Below, in pieces: positions 1-7,921 of a stretch of DNA of 64,000 nt (position 1 is the stretch's first letter; every line of letters starts with the position of its first letter). The notes under the pieces are model-generated. The model did no database searches, was not told the DNA's origin, and was given only the letters and a program-made list of their open reading frames with translations. The translations under genes were made by a program, and so were the position numbers. The stretch spans positions 142,159 to 206,158 of the forward strand of contig JASLKK010000005.1 of the NCBI GenBank assembly GCA_030747595.1, in the 5' to 3' direction. Origin of the DNA: Acidimicrobiales bacterium. Lineage in GTDB: Bacteria; Actinomycetota; Acidimicrobiia; Acidimicrobiales; MedAcidi-G1.

Positions 1-693
1 CAGTGGATGACCAACGATCCCTCAATGTGCGACACCGCACCCGAGTCGGCCACCGCTCTCGAGAACACCGCTGACGGCTTGGCACAGGTCGGTGCACTGG
101 ACGCGGTCGCCCTTCAGGTCGGCGTGTACTTCGGGGACTCCGGCAAGGCCCTCGGTGAATCCGTGGATGCCGGCGACGTTTCGCCCGGAACCTCGTGCAT
201 GGCTGACCTTTCTAAGGTTGCCGGCAAGCGGGTGGCCTTCACCTCGGAGTCATCGACCTCGGGCTACCTGTTCCCGGCGCTGCAGCTCATCGAAGCGGGC
301 ATCGACCCGGTGAACGACATCACCCCGATCTTCACCGGAGGCCACGACGCCGCGGTGGTAGCCGTCTACAACGGCGATGCCGACGTCGGCCTGTCCTACG
401 ACGACGCCCGCCGTACCCTCCGCAAGGAAAAAGTGGACGTGGGCGACAAGGTGATGGTGTTCAACATCACCGACGAGGTACCCAACGACGTGGTGGCCGC
501 CAGTTCGCTGCTGCCCGACTCGTTGCAGACGGCCGTATACGACGCCATCAGTTCCTACCTCGCGACCGAGGAAGGTGAGGCCGTGTTCGACGAGGCCTAC
601 GGGTGGACGGATATCCGCCGAGCCGTCGACTCCGACTTCGACGTGGTACGCGCTGCCGCCGAAGCCCTGGGCATCACCGAGCCGCTGGGCTGA
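1..693 (+). CDS. phnD: Phosphonate/phosphate-type ABC transporter substrate-binding protein, 5' partial
   Basis: Periplasmic or lipid-anchored binding protein of the PhnD/SsuA/transferrin-like fold, which delivers an oxyanion (phosphonate, phosphite or phosphate ester) to the permeases encoded downstream. The reading frame is open to the left edge, so the signal peptide and first lobe are missing; the first ATG at position 7 is internal. Recognisable core: ADLSKVAGKRVAF, then the anion-binding loop STSGYLFPALQL, then GGHDAAVVAVYNGDADVG, the usual PhnD order. It is followed 56 bp later by the ATPase gene on the same strand. The substrate cannot be read from sequence. Confidence 0.85.
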   Translation, partial: QWMTNDPSMCDTAPESATALENTADGLAQVGALDAVALQVGVYFGDSGKALGESVDAGDVSPGTSCMADLSKVAGKRVAFTSESSTSGYLFPALQLIEAGIDPVNDITPIFTGGHDAAVVAVYNGDADVGLSYDDARRTLRKEKVDVGDKVMVFNITDEVPNDVVAASSLLPDSLQTAVYDAISSYLATEEGEAVFDEAYGWTDIRRAVDSDFDVVRAAAEALGITEPLG

Positions 694-749
694 CGCTGAC
701 CCGTCGCCCCGAAGCACGAGGGTAAGACCTGACGCGGGGCCCTGACCCG

Positions 750-1520
750 ATGATCGAATTCAAGAACGTCTCGGTGACCTACCGGGGCGGGGTCAGGGCA
801 CTGCGCCACGTCGACCTGACGATCGACGACGGCGAGTTCGTCGTCGTGGTCGGGCTTTCGGGCGCGGGCAAGAGCACGTTGCTCCGGGCCATGAACGGCC
901 TCGTACCAACCACCGAAGGGTCGATCACCGTCGGCGGCACCGAGGTGGTGGGTGCCCGCAGCGCCGAGTTGCGCGACATTCGGTCGCGCATCGGAATGAT
1001 CTTCCAGACGTTCAACCTCGTGCACCGCACGTCGGTGGTGAACAACGTCCTGATGGGACGCCTAGCAGAGGTCCCGGCCTGGCGATCCACGCTCGGGCTC
1101 TGGCCAGCCGACGACCGGGAGGCCGCCATGGTGGCCCTCGAGCGGGTAGGCATCGTGGAGAAGGCTTATGTCCGGGCCGCTGACCTGTCCGGTGGCCAGC
1201 AACAGCGCGTGGGTATCGCCCGGGCGCTCGCCCAGGAGCCGTCGGTGATGCTGGCCGACGAACCGGTGGCCGCCCTGGATCCGGTAACCAGCCGCCAGGT
1301 GATGGGCGACCTCCAGCGCATCAACCGGGATCTCGGCATCACCACGCTGATCAACCTCCACTTCCTGGACCTGGCTCGCGAGTACGGGCGGCGCCTGGTC
1401 GGCCTTCGGGAGGGCGAGATCGTTTTCGACGGCGACATCGACGACGTGACCGACGAGACCTTCCTCGAGATCTACGGCCGGGCCATCACCGACGACGATC
1501 TGAAGGCGTCCGGCGGGTGA
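750..1520 (+). CDS. phnC: Phosphonate-type ABC transporter ATP-binding protein
   Basis: Cytoplasmic ATPase that powers import by the adjacent permeases. Complete ABC motif set in 256 residues: Walker A GLSGAGKST (about residues 35-43), Q-loop MIFQTFNLVHR, signature LSGGQQQR (about 146-153), Walker B VMLADEP (about 166-172) and H-loop INLHFLDLA. The LHxxDLA H-loop and the length are typical of PhnC. The gene overlaps the next one by 4 bp (GTGA), which indicates translational coupling in one operon. Confidence 0.93.
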   Translation: MIEFKNVSVTYRGGVRALRHVDLTIDDGEFVVVVGLSGAGKSTLLRAMNGLVPTTEGSITVGGTEVVGARSAELRDIRSRIGMIFQTFNLVHRTSVVNNVLMGRLAEVPAWRSTLGLWPADDREAAMVALERVGIVEKAYVRAADLSGGQQQRVGIARALAQEPSVMLADEPVAALDPVTSRQVMGDLQRINRDLGITTLINLHFLDLAREYGRRLVGLREGEIVFDGDIDDVTDETFLEIYGRAITDDDLKASGG

Positions 1521-2356
1521 GCCCGCCACCGGAAACCGGGCGAGTCGACAACAGGGTCGCCAGTCGCAAAACGACTTCCTCCCGACCCACCCCGCCACGA
1601 GTCCGACCACGGACCTGGGTCATGGCCGCCGCGGTGGCGGCCTACACCGTGGCGGCCGGACGCACGGTCGGATTCAACCCGTCCACCTTCTGGCAGGTCT
1701 GGTCCAATCCGCTGTGGGAGAAGTTCTGGCCCATCCCTTGGGACTGGGTCCTGGACCGACACAACGTGATCGAACCGCTGATCGAGACGTTCCAGATCGC
1801 CATCGTGTCGACAATCCTGGGTTGCGGACTGGCTCTCCCAGTAGCGCTCGCCATGTCGCCACTGACCTCGCCCAACCGAGTGGTGCTCGTGGTAACCCGG
1901 TCGATCATGAACGTGGTGCGGGCCGTACCGGACCTGTTCTGGGCCAAGTTGTTGGTCACCGCAGTGGGTATCGGGGCCTTCGCCGGGTCCTGGGCCCTAT
2001 CGGTGTTCTCACTGGCCGTCATGGTGAAGCTTTTCAGCGAAACCGTCGATGGGGCCGATCCCCGGCCATTGGAGGCCGCCCGGGCCGCTGGCGGTCGCCA
2101 CATGCCGGTGGTACGAACCGGCGTGCTACCCACCGTGCTTCCGGAGTACGTGGCCTACGGGCTCTACGTGTTCGAACTGAACATCCGAGCCTCCCTGGTC
2201 CTCGGGCTGGTTGGGGCCGGCGGTATCGGACGAGTGGTGGAGGCTCAACGGCAGTACTTCAGGTTCGACCGTGTGCTGGGCGTGTTGGTCATCGTGTTCG
2301 TGGTGGTGTTCGTGATCGAGCAGGTCAGTGTGGCCATCAGAAAGCGACTGGTCTGA
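1517..2356 (+). CDS. phnE: Phosphonate-type ABC transporter permease (first of two)
   Basis: Integral membrane permease of the PhnE family, 279 residues with a GTG start inside the stop of phnC. After a polar N-terminus of about 35 residues there are five to six hydrophobic segments. The cytoplasmic EAA-type coupling loop that docks on the ATPase is visible as DPRPLEAARAAGG (about residues 178-190), followed by GVLPTVLPEYVAYGLYVFE and the helix NIRASLVLGLVGAGGIG. The same EAA loop recurs in the next gene, so the two probably form a heterodimeric channel. Confidence 0.9.
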   Translation: MSPPPETGRVDNRVASRKTTSSRPTPPRVRPRTWVMAAAVAAYTVAAGRTVGFNPSTFWQVWSNPLWEKFWPIPWDWVLDRHNVIEPLIETFQIAIVSTILGCGLALPVALAMSPLTSPNRVVLVVTRSIMNVVRAVPDLFWAKLLVTAVGIGAFAGSWALSVFSLAVMVKLFSETVDGADPRPLEAARAAGGRHMPVVRTGVLPTVLPEYVAYGLYVFELNIRASLVLGLVGAGGIGRVVEAQRQYFRFDRVLGVLVIVFVVVFVIEQVSVAIRKRLV

Positions 2357-2420
2357 GGTGGCCTCCAACCCGCCTCCCGCCGATGGCGGCTCCCCACCAC
2401 TGGCGGAGGGTTCCTCGTTG

Positions 2421-3305
2421 ATGGAGGCCTACCCGTCCGACGGCGGTAGGCCGGTGGCACCGCGGCGAGCAGGCCGTCGGTGGGGGCTGGCCGCTCTGGT
2501 AGTCGTTGCCGTGGTCTGGTCGATCTCCGGCCTCGAGGTCACCATGGACCGCCTCCTCAGTGCCCCAGGCAACGCGTGGGATGTGTTCCGTCGGATGGCG
2601 CCGCCCGCGTTCGGTGAGGCCATCGACCGGGGTGTACCCGGCAAGGTCCTCGAGTCGGTGCACATCGCCTGGATCGGCACGATGATCGGAGCGGTCTTCT
2701 CGCTGCCCTTGGCCTTCCTGGCCGCCGGGAACGTCTCCCCCGCGTGGATCCGAACCCCGGTCCGACAGCTCTTTAACGTCATCCGGGCCGTTCCCGAACT
2801 GATTCTGGCCGTCATACTCATCCCGATCACAGGCCTTGGCCCGTGGGCCGGGGCCCTAGCCATCGGCATTCACTCCGTAGGGACGCTTGGTAAGTGGGCT
2901 ACCGAGGCCATCGAGGGCGTGGATCCCGGACCACTGGAGGCCGTGGCCGCTACCGGGGGGCGGTGGGTGTCAGGCATGCGGTGGGGGGTACTCCCCCAGA
3001 TACTTCCGGTGGTCACGTCGCAGTGGTTATTCCGCTTCGAGATCAATGTCCGGGCTTCCGCGGTGCTGGGCATGATCGGCGCTGGTGGGGTGGGCTCGGA
3101 ACTGGTGTCCCAACTGGTGTTTCGGAACTTCCCGGCGGTAGGCGCCGTGCTGGCCATGACCATCGTCGTGGTGCTGGCAATCGACACCGCCTCGGCCGCC
3201 GTCCGGCGACGGATCATCCGGGGAGCGGTCCCAGGGGCCGACGACGGCGAGGCTGACCGCAACGCTGCGGTGTTGACCGACCTGACCGGGATACGTACCC
3301 CTTGA
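2421..3305 (+). CDS. phnE: Phosphonate-type ABC transporter permease (second of two)
   Basis: Second PhnE-like permease, with EAA loop DPGPLEAVAATGG, WGVLPQILPVVTSQWLFRFE and NVRASAVLGMIGAGGVG, diverged from its neighbour but sharing the same layout. The start is ambiguous: the frame is open from 2328, a GTG at 2358 lies just after the upstream stop, and a GGAGGG at 2405-2410 precedes TTG 2418 (7 nt) and ATG 2421 (10 nt). I chose ATG 2421 because it gives a short polar N-terminus before the first membrane helix. It overlaps the ROK gene by 4 bp (TTGA). Confidence 0.88.
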   Translation: MEAYPSDGGRPVAPRRAGRRWGLAALVVVAVVWSISGLEVTMDRLLSAPGNAWDVFRRMAPPAFGEAIDRGVPGKVLESVHIAWIGTMIGAVFSLPLAFLAAGNVSPAWIRTPVRQLFNVIRAVPELILAVILIPITGLGPWAGALAIGIHSVGTLGKWATEAIEGVDPGPLEAVAATGGRWVSGMRWGVLPQILPVVTSQWLFRFEINVRASAVLGMIGAGGVGSELVSQLVFRNFPAVGAVLAMTIVVVLAIDTASAAVRRRIIRGAVPGADDGEADRNAAVLTDLTGIRTP

Positions 3306-4231
3306 CCGCCGCTGGACGGGCCACCATTGGGCTAGACGTTGGCGGCACCAAGGCCGCTGCGGTGCTCGTCGACCCATTGACGGGCACGGTCCTAGATCGA
3401 GAACGGGCGTCCAGTGCCGGATCGGCCGAGAATCTCGTGACCACCCTGACCGATCTCGTCGACACCCTCCGGGAGCGCTCGACCGGTCTTCACGTGGAGG
3501 TCGGCGCCGTAGGTCTGGGCATCGCCGGCCTGGTGGACCGTGACGGCATGGTCCGGTGGTCGCCCAACCTGCCGTCAGCCGTAGGCCATCCGGTGGCCGC
3601 CGATCTGGCAGGCGGTAGCGGGCTCCCGGTGGCCGCCACCAACGACGCTACGGCAGCCACCCTGGCCGAGTCCCGCCTCGGTGCCGGCCGGGACTGCGAC
3701 GACGTCGCTCTGGTCACCCTCGGCACCGGCATCGGCGCCGGGTTCGTGGTCGATGGACGACTATTGCGGGGTGCCCACGGGTTCGCTGGCGAACCGGGCC
3801 ATATGGTGGTGGATCCGGGCGGCCCCGAGCATACGACTGGTCAGCGGGGCCCATGGGAGGCCTTAGCGTCAGGCAACGCCCTGGGTCGGATGGCCGCCGA
3901 GGCCGGCTTCGACTCGGGGACCGCGGTGGTGGCCGCCATGGCCGCTGAAGACTCCAGAGCGGCCGAGGTGTTTGACCGGTGGTGCCGGGAGGTGGCACAG
4001 GGGCTGGCCAACCTGGTGGTCGTGCTGGATAGTCGACGGATCGTGCTGGGCGGTGGTCTCGTCGAGGTCGGCGAGCCGCTGCGGCTCGGTGTGGCGTCGT
4101 GGCTGGAACAGTTGACCCCGGGTGCCGACTCGCGACCTCCCGTCGAGGTGGTGCTAGCCGAGCTGGGGTCCGACGCCGGTGCACTGGGTGCCGGCCTACT
4201 TGCCGGCGACCTCCTGGCGGGCGACGACTGA
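3302..4231 (+). CDS. ROK-family kinase-like protein lacking the zinc-site cysteines
   Basis: Sugar-kinase fold (actin-like ATPase) of the ROK family, 309 residues, TTG start overlapping the permease stop. Visible: phosphate-binding DVGGTK (residues 10-15), AGLVDRDG, TNDATAATLAE with the catalytic-type Asp, LVTLGTGIGAGFVVDG, and EPGHMVVDPGG. ROK proteins normally carry a zinc knuckle CxCGxxGCxE after this; here the stretch reads HTTGQRGPWE, so all three cysteines are replaced (H, T, P) while Gly, Gly and Glu remain. As the last gene of a phosphonate-type transport operon it may phosphorylate a sugar or polyol released from an imported ester; that role is inference. Confidence 0.85.
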   Translation: MTAAGRATIGLDVGGTKAAAVLVDPLTGTVLDRERASSAGSAENLVTTLTDLVDTLRERSTGLHVEVGAVGLGIAGLVDRDGMVRWSPNLPSAVGHPVAADLAGGSGLPVAATNDATAATLAESRLGAGRDCDDVALVTLGTGIGAGFVVDGRLLRGAHGFAGEPGHMVVDPGGPEHTTGQRGPWEALASGNALGRMAAEAGFDSGTAVVAAMAAEDSRAAEVFDRWCREVAQGLANLVVVLDSRRIVLGGGLVEVGEPLRLGVASWLEQLTPGADSRPPVEVVLAELGSDAGALGAGLLAGDLLAGDD

Positions 4232-4263
4232 CAACGGCCCCGATACCCGGTGGACGCTCCCGA

Positions 4264-4989
4264 CTACAGGTGGGCGTCTAGCAGGGCGAGGGTGCGGGTC
4301 CAAGCGAGGGCGGCCGCGTCGGCGTCGTAGGTGCCGAACGGGTCCTCCTCGTTGGCGAACGGATGCCCCGTTCCGTCGTAGACGTGGAAGGTCACGTCCC
4401 GACCCATGGTCCGGAGATCGTCACCCAGGGCCATCACGTCTTCGATCGGGAAGAAGTCGTCGTGTTCGGCCATGTGGCCCTCGACCACGGCCGTCAACCC
4501 GGACCAGTCGGGTGCATCGTCTCCCAGCGGGGCGCCGTAGTACGGGGCGGCACAGGCCACCCGGTCGCCCTCGAGGGCGGCGATCAGCAGGGTGAGCATT
4601 CCGCCCATGCAGAAGCCGACCACCCCGACGGCGTCGCCGTTGGTTGCGTCGTGGTCCAGCAGGAAGTCGATAGCCGCCGACATGTCCCGAGCGGCCCGGT
4701 CCGGCGGTAGCGAGGTCATCAGCTCCCCGGCCTTGTCCATCTCCGTGTGCTCGGCAAACTCGCCGTGATAGAGGTCGGGGGCGAGAGCCACGAAGCCCTC
4801 ACCGGCGAGGCGATCACAGACCCCCCGGATCTGGGGCACCAGGCCCCACCATTCCTGGATCACAAGCACCCCGGGCCCCGAGCCCGACGCTGGAACGGCC
4901 AGGTAGCCCCCAGCCGTCGGCCCGTTCGCCACGAACTCCACTGGCTCGCCGGCACGCTCCGGGTCCCGGTCACTCTGAGTATCGATCAT
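4264..4989 (-). CDS. Dienelactone hydrolase family protein
   Basis: Alpha/beta hydrolase of the dienelactone hydrolase family, about 241 residues. Nucleophile elbow VGFCMGGM supplies the Cys, the Asp probably lies in HMAEHDDFFP, and the His is in GTGHPFANE, matching the Cys-Asp-His triad of the family. The start is ATG 4989, not the upstream in-frame ATG at 5052, because AAGGAG lies 8 nt before it; that SD falls in the last codons of the Nudix-regulator gene, 5 bp upstream, so the two are cotranscribed. Substrate unknown; the gene faces the phosphonate operon tail to tail. Confidence 0.85.
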   Translation of the reverse strand: MIDTQSDRDPERAGEPVEFVANGPTAGGYLAVPASGSGPGVLVIQEWWGLVPQIRGVCDRLAGEGFVALAPDLYHGEFAEHTEMDKAGELMTSLPPDRAARDMSAAIDFLLDHDATNGDAVGVVGFCMGGMLTLLIAALEGDRVACAAPYYGAPLGDDAPDWSGLTAVVEGHMAEHDDFFPIEDVMALGDDLRTMGRDVTFHVYDGTGHPFANEEDPFGTYDADAAALAWTRTLALLDAHL

Positions 4990-4994
4990 CGGTC

Positions 4995-5870
4995 CTACTC
5001 CTTCTCGCCCGCCTGCTCGTCCGGTTCCTGATTTTCGGATTCGACCAGCCACGACGGATAGTCATCACTGGGTCGGCTTCGGGGGGGCGGCATTGCCCTC
5101 GACTCCGATCTCATGGCCAGGAACGGCTGCTCGAGCCTTGAGACTTCACCAGCCGAGAAGAGGGCCGCCGGCCGTCCTCTGGAGCCACTCGGGTCGGTGG
5201 TCCGCCCAAGGTCCCGCACGAAGTCCGGCTCGGACCGCACCTTTCGCTGGAAGTTGCCCTGATCGAACTCGGTCCCCCACACCGCCTCGTACACCCGCCG
5301 TAGTTGCCTGATGGTGAACTCGGGAGGACAGAAGCGGCTGGCCTCCGTCGAGTACTCCAACCTCGACCTGGCCCGGTCGACAGCATCCAGGACGATGGTC
5401 CGGTGGTCGAAGGCCAGCTTCCGCTCCTCCCGCTCGATCTCGACCACGGGAACGAGAGCGGCCTCAGCCGCATCGCCACCACCGGCCAGGTCCCCGACGT
5501 CGGCCTGGATCGTCCAGTAGGCGACGGTCACCACCCGCATCCTCGGATCCCGATCCGGCTCCCCGTAGGTCCGGAGTTGCTCGAGCTTGTCGGGTTTCAG
5601 GCCGAGCTTCGTCTCCTCCGCCAACTCCCGACGCGCAGCTTCCCTAGGAGCCTCATCTTCACGGACGAACCCACCGGGTAGCGCCCAGCGATCCTTGAAC
5701 GGCGGCTCGCCCCGCCGCACCAGAACCACCTGGAGCACGTCGTCGACGATGGTGAACACCACCACATCAACCGTGACCGCGAACGGAGGGTACGCGGAAG
5801 GGTCGTAATCGCTCAGTGACGAATCACCTGAGCCATCACCGTCCGAGATATTTATGTCAGAGGTTGACAT
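4995..5870 (-). CDS. NrtR-like Nudix regulator (Nudix domain plus winged HTH)
   Basis: Two-domain protein of 291 residues. Residues about 28-165 form a Nudix domain whose box reads G-x5-E-x7-RE-L-A-EE-T-K-L: the catalytic Glu cluster is kept but the final Gly of the consensus is Lys. Residues about 185-250 (CPPEFTIRQLRRVYEAVWG, then GRPAALF) match the C-terminal winged HTH of NrtR, the ADP-ribose-responsive repressor of NAD genes. No NAD biosynthesis gene is nearby, so it probably controls the divergent vWA/ARPP-1 genes and itself. The ATG at 5868-5870 lies inside a perfect inverted repeat. AGGAG lies 11 nt before the start. Confidence 0.85.
   Translation of the reverse strand: MSTSDINISDGDGSGDSSLSDYDPSAYPPFAVTVDVVVFTIVDDVLQVVLVRRGEPPFKDRWALPGGFVREDEAPREAARRELAEETKLGLKPDKLEQLRTYGEPDRDPRMRVVTVAYWTIQADVGDLAGGGDAAEAALVPVVEIEREERKLAFDHRTIVLDAVDRARSRLEYSTEASRFCPPEFTIRQLRRVYEAVWGTEFDQGNFQRKVRSEPDFVRDLGRTTDPSGSRGRPAALFSAGEVSRLEQPFLAMRSESRAMPPPRSRPSDDYPSWLVESENQEPDEQAGEKE
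5854..5870. promoter_or_regulatory. Inverted repeat ATGTCA-N5-TGACAT, candidate operator
   Basis: A perfect 6+6 inverted repeat with a 5-nt spacer covers both the -35 box of the rightward promoter (5864-5869) and the start codon of the NrtR-like gene (5868-5870). Further TGTCA/TGACA half-sites occur at 5899-5903, 5942-5946 and 5966-5970, and a second imperfect dyad is GACA-TTAT-TGTC (5866-5877). The placement would let one bound protein block both transcription units. That the neighbouring NrtR-like protein binds here is inference. Confidence 0.5.
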
Positions 5871-5891
5871 TATTGTCTATTCTCCTATATA
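5864..5891 (+). promoter_or_regulatory. Canonical -35/-10 promoter for the vWA gene
   Basis: TTGACA (5864-5869), a 16-nt spacer, and TATATA (5886-5891) on the plus strand, in a clearly AT-rich island. The predicted transcript starts near 5898 and has a leader of about 130 nt before ATG 6030. This is the only convincing two-box promoter I found in the window; most others show only a -10 box. Confidence 0.6.
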
Positions 5892-6029
5892 GTGATACTG
5901 ACACAATATAGAGCATCAACACACACAGCATCAACATGGACTGTCACAGGGGCTCGGTAAACAGGTGTCAGAAACGGGAACCCGGACCGGGGCCCGTCCA
6001 GGAACAGGGAAGAGAGACAGGACACACAC

Positions 6030-6839
6030 ATGACGACGAATGAAACCTACATCGCACGGCTCCGCAAGTTGATCGCCGAGGCACCCGACGGCCTCGACGT
6101 CGGCCCACTGGAGGTCGCCCTGGCATCAGCCGAGGCCGCCCTCGCCAGTTCGGACTCCACCGGTGACCGCACCAAGATCTGGTTCCTACTGGACCGCTCC
6201 GGTTCCATGGGCTACCTGACCGACGACGTGATCGGTGGGTTCAACGAGTTCCTGAAGCAGCAGAAGGCCCAGCCGGGGAAGGCCCGGATGTCGGTCGTCC
6301 TGTTCGACGGCCAGAATCCCTACGAGGTGGTGGTCGACGGCCGCCGCATCGCCGAGGTTCCGGCGTTGACGCCCGCCATCTACCAGGCCCGAAGCTCCAC
6401 GCCCCTGTTCGACGCCCTGGGCACCCTCCTGGGAAAAGCCGACCAGAGGATCGCCCAGCGTGCCGAGACCGGCCGGAAGGCAGAGGACCAGCTGGTCCTC
6501 ATCTTCACCGACGGCCACGAGAACGCCTCGAGACGGTACGACCGGGCCCGGATCTTCGAAATGATCAAGGACCGTCAGGACACCGGCAACTGGACCTTCG
6601 TATTCATGGGCGCCAACCAGGACTCCTACGCGGCGGGCGGTGGCGTCGGTTTCGGCGACGGCAACATCCAGGACTTCGCCGCCACCCCGGCCAGCGTGCG
6701 CGACTCCTTCTCGGAGTTCACACGTAGCACGGTTGCTTACCGGGGCAAGCCCAGGCGCCAGCGGATGCACGACCGGCACGACTTCTTCGAGGGTCAGAAG
6801 CTCGCCGAACAGGCTCTCAGGGAGCAAGACCGGAACTGA
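6030..6839 (+). CDS. von Willebrand factor A domain protein
   Basis: Soluble vWA-fold protein of 269 residues without signal peptide or membrane helix. The metal-ion-dependent adhesion site is complete: DRSGSM (Asp55, Ser57, Ser59), the Thr in SSTPLFDAL (about 124) and Asp in FTDGHEN (about 161), so it should bind Mg2+ and a protein ligand. Residues 1-45 form a helical N-terminus rich in Ala and Leu. Start ATG 6030 follows AGGA spaced 7 nt. It lies divergent to the NrtR-like regulator and upstream of the ARPP-1-like gene, separated from the latter by a strong hairpin. The partner protein is unknown. Confidence 0.88.
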   Translation: MTTNETYIARLRKLIAEAPDGLDVGPLEVALASAEAALASSDSTGDRTKIWFLLDRSGSMGYLTDDVIGGFNEFLKQQKAQPGKARMSVVLFDGQNPYEVVVDGRRIAEVPALTPAIYQARSSTPLFDALGTLLGKADQRIAQRAETGRKAEDQLVLIFTDGHENASRRYDRARIFEMIKDRQDTGNWTFVFMGANQDSYAAGGGVGFGDGNIQDFAATPASVRDSFSEFTRSTVAYRGKPRRQRMHDRHDFFEGQKLAEQALREQDRN

Positions 6840-6859
6840 TCGGGCCTCCCCGAGGGCAG

Positions 6860-6887
6860 GCCGGTCGGGTCGACGGACCCGGCCGGC
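6860..6887 (+). terminator. 12-bp GC hairpin between the vWA and ARPP-1 genes
   Basis: GCCGGTCGGGTC (6860-6871), loop GACG, GACCCGGCCGGC (6876-6887): twelve pairs with one G-U. There is no U-tract. It starts 20 bp after the vWA stop, so it may terminate or attenuate transcription before the next gene, or stabilise the 3' end of the first message. Confidence 0.5.
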
Positions 6888-6954
6888 GGCCTTCCCTCTC
6901 CCATCACATCACTAGCCAAACAACAGACCAGCACAACCGACAAGAGGAGACACC

Positions 6955-7854
6955 TTGACCATCACCCCGCTCGACTCCGCCCCCATCGGGCCGCCCATCA
7001 CCCGCGGTGGGATCTCGATCTACCCCGTCTACCTACCCGGCAACGCCCTGCCCCCCATCGGCACCGGACGGGAATCCGGCCTGACCATCGACGAGCTACC
7101 CGACGCCCAGGTCCCCCACCTGGTGGTCCACAACCCCACCGACCGACCCATCCTGATCGTCGAGGGCGAGCAGTTCGTGGGCGGACGCCAGAACCGCACC
7201 GCCAACGCCAGCGTGCTGGTGCCAGCCGGCGAAACGCGAGAGATCCCCGTCTCGTGCCTCGAGGTAGGACGCTGGGGTGAGCATCGGGCCTTCGAGCACG
7301 CCCCGACCTTCACCCCCCGCCGGGTGCGCCGAACCAAGCAGCGCGAGGTGGCCCGGAGCATGGCCGAGGCCGGCGTGCGGTCCGGTGACCAGCAGCAAGT
7401 CTGGCAAGCCATCCAGGTCGAAATGAACAGCATGGCTGCGCCGTCGAGCACCGGAGCGGTGGCAGATGCCGACCAGGTCTTCGCACGAGACGGACACCGC
7501 CAAGCTGCCGTAGACGAGTTGGTGACCCGTGGACCGCTCACCGGTCAGTGCGGCATCATCGTGGCCCACGGCTGGCGGGCCATAGCTGCCGAGGTGTTCG
7601 GCTCTCCTGAACTGCTGGCCGCCCACTGGGCTCCGTTGGTGCGTTCGCACCTTCTGGAGCACCCCACAGCCACCGGTCAACGGTCGGCCACCGGCGCCAT
7701 GAAGCTGCTTCGGCGCTTCGCCGAAGCCAAGTCAGTGGACTCCCCTGGCCTCGGCCTAGGCACCGAACACCACGTGAACGCCGAGCGGGTCACGGGACAG
7801 GCCCTGACCTTGGACGGAGCGTTAGTTCACGCAGGGGTCTTCCGGCGGGGCTGA
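6955..7854 (+). CDS. ARPP-1-like domain protein
   Basis: Predicted cytoplasmic protein of 299 residues, TTG start with AGGAG (6945-6949) 5 nt upstream. The N-terminal half carries a conserved-looking block: GGISIYPVYLPG, VEGEQFVGGRQNRTANASV, PAGETREIPVSCLEVGRWG (residues about 19-108). I recognise this as the ARPP-1 family, named for its genomic association with ADP-ribosylglycohydrolase and rhodanese-phosphatase genes; the match is from memory. No biochemical activity is established for the family as far as I know. The pairing with an NrtR-like Nudix regulator, whose ligand class is ADP-ribose, fits an NAD/ADP-ribose link. A strong hairpin follows the stop. Confidence 0.75.
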   Translation: MTITPLDSAPIGPPITRGGISIYPVYLPGNALPPIGTGRESGLTIDELPDAQVPHLVVHNPTDRPILIVEGEQFVGGRQNRTANASVLVPAGETREIPVSCLEVGRWGEHRAFEHAPTFTPRRVRRTKQREVARSMAEAGVRSGDQQQVWQAIQVEMNSMAAPSSTGAVADADQVFARDGHRQAAVDELVTRGPLTGQCGIIVAHGWRAIAAEVFGSPELLAAHWAPLVRSHLLEHPTATGQRSATGAMKLLRRFAEAKSVDSPGLGLGTEHHVNAERVTGQALTLDGALVHAGVFRRG

Positions 7855-7862
7855 CTCCATCA

Positions 7863-7890
7863 GGCCCCACCGGTATCGGCCGGTGGGGCC
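7863..7890 (+). terminator. Terminator-like hairpin after the ARPP-1 gene
   Basis: Perfect 11-bp stem GGCCCCACCGG / CCGGTGGGGCC with loop TATCGG, starting 9 bp after the stop and ending before the tRNA promoter. No U-tract, as common in GC-rich actinobacteria. Confidence 0.7.
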
Positions 7891-7921
7891 ATGGAGCGGT
7901 CCGGTAACCTGACCCGTTCCA

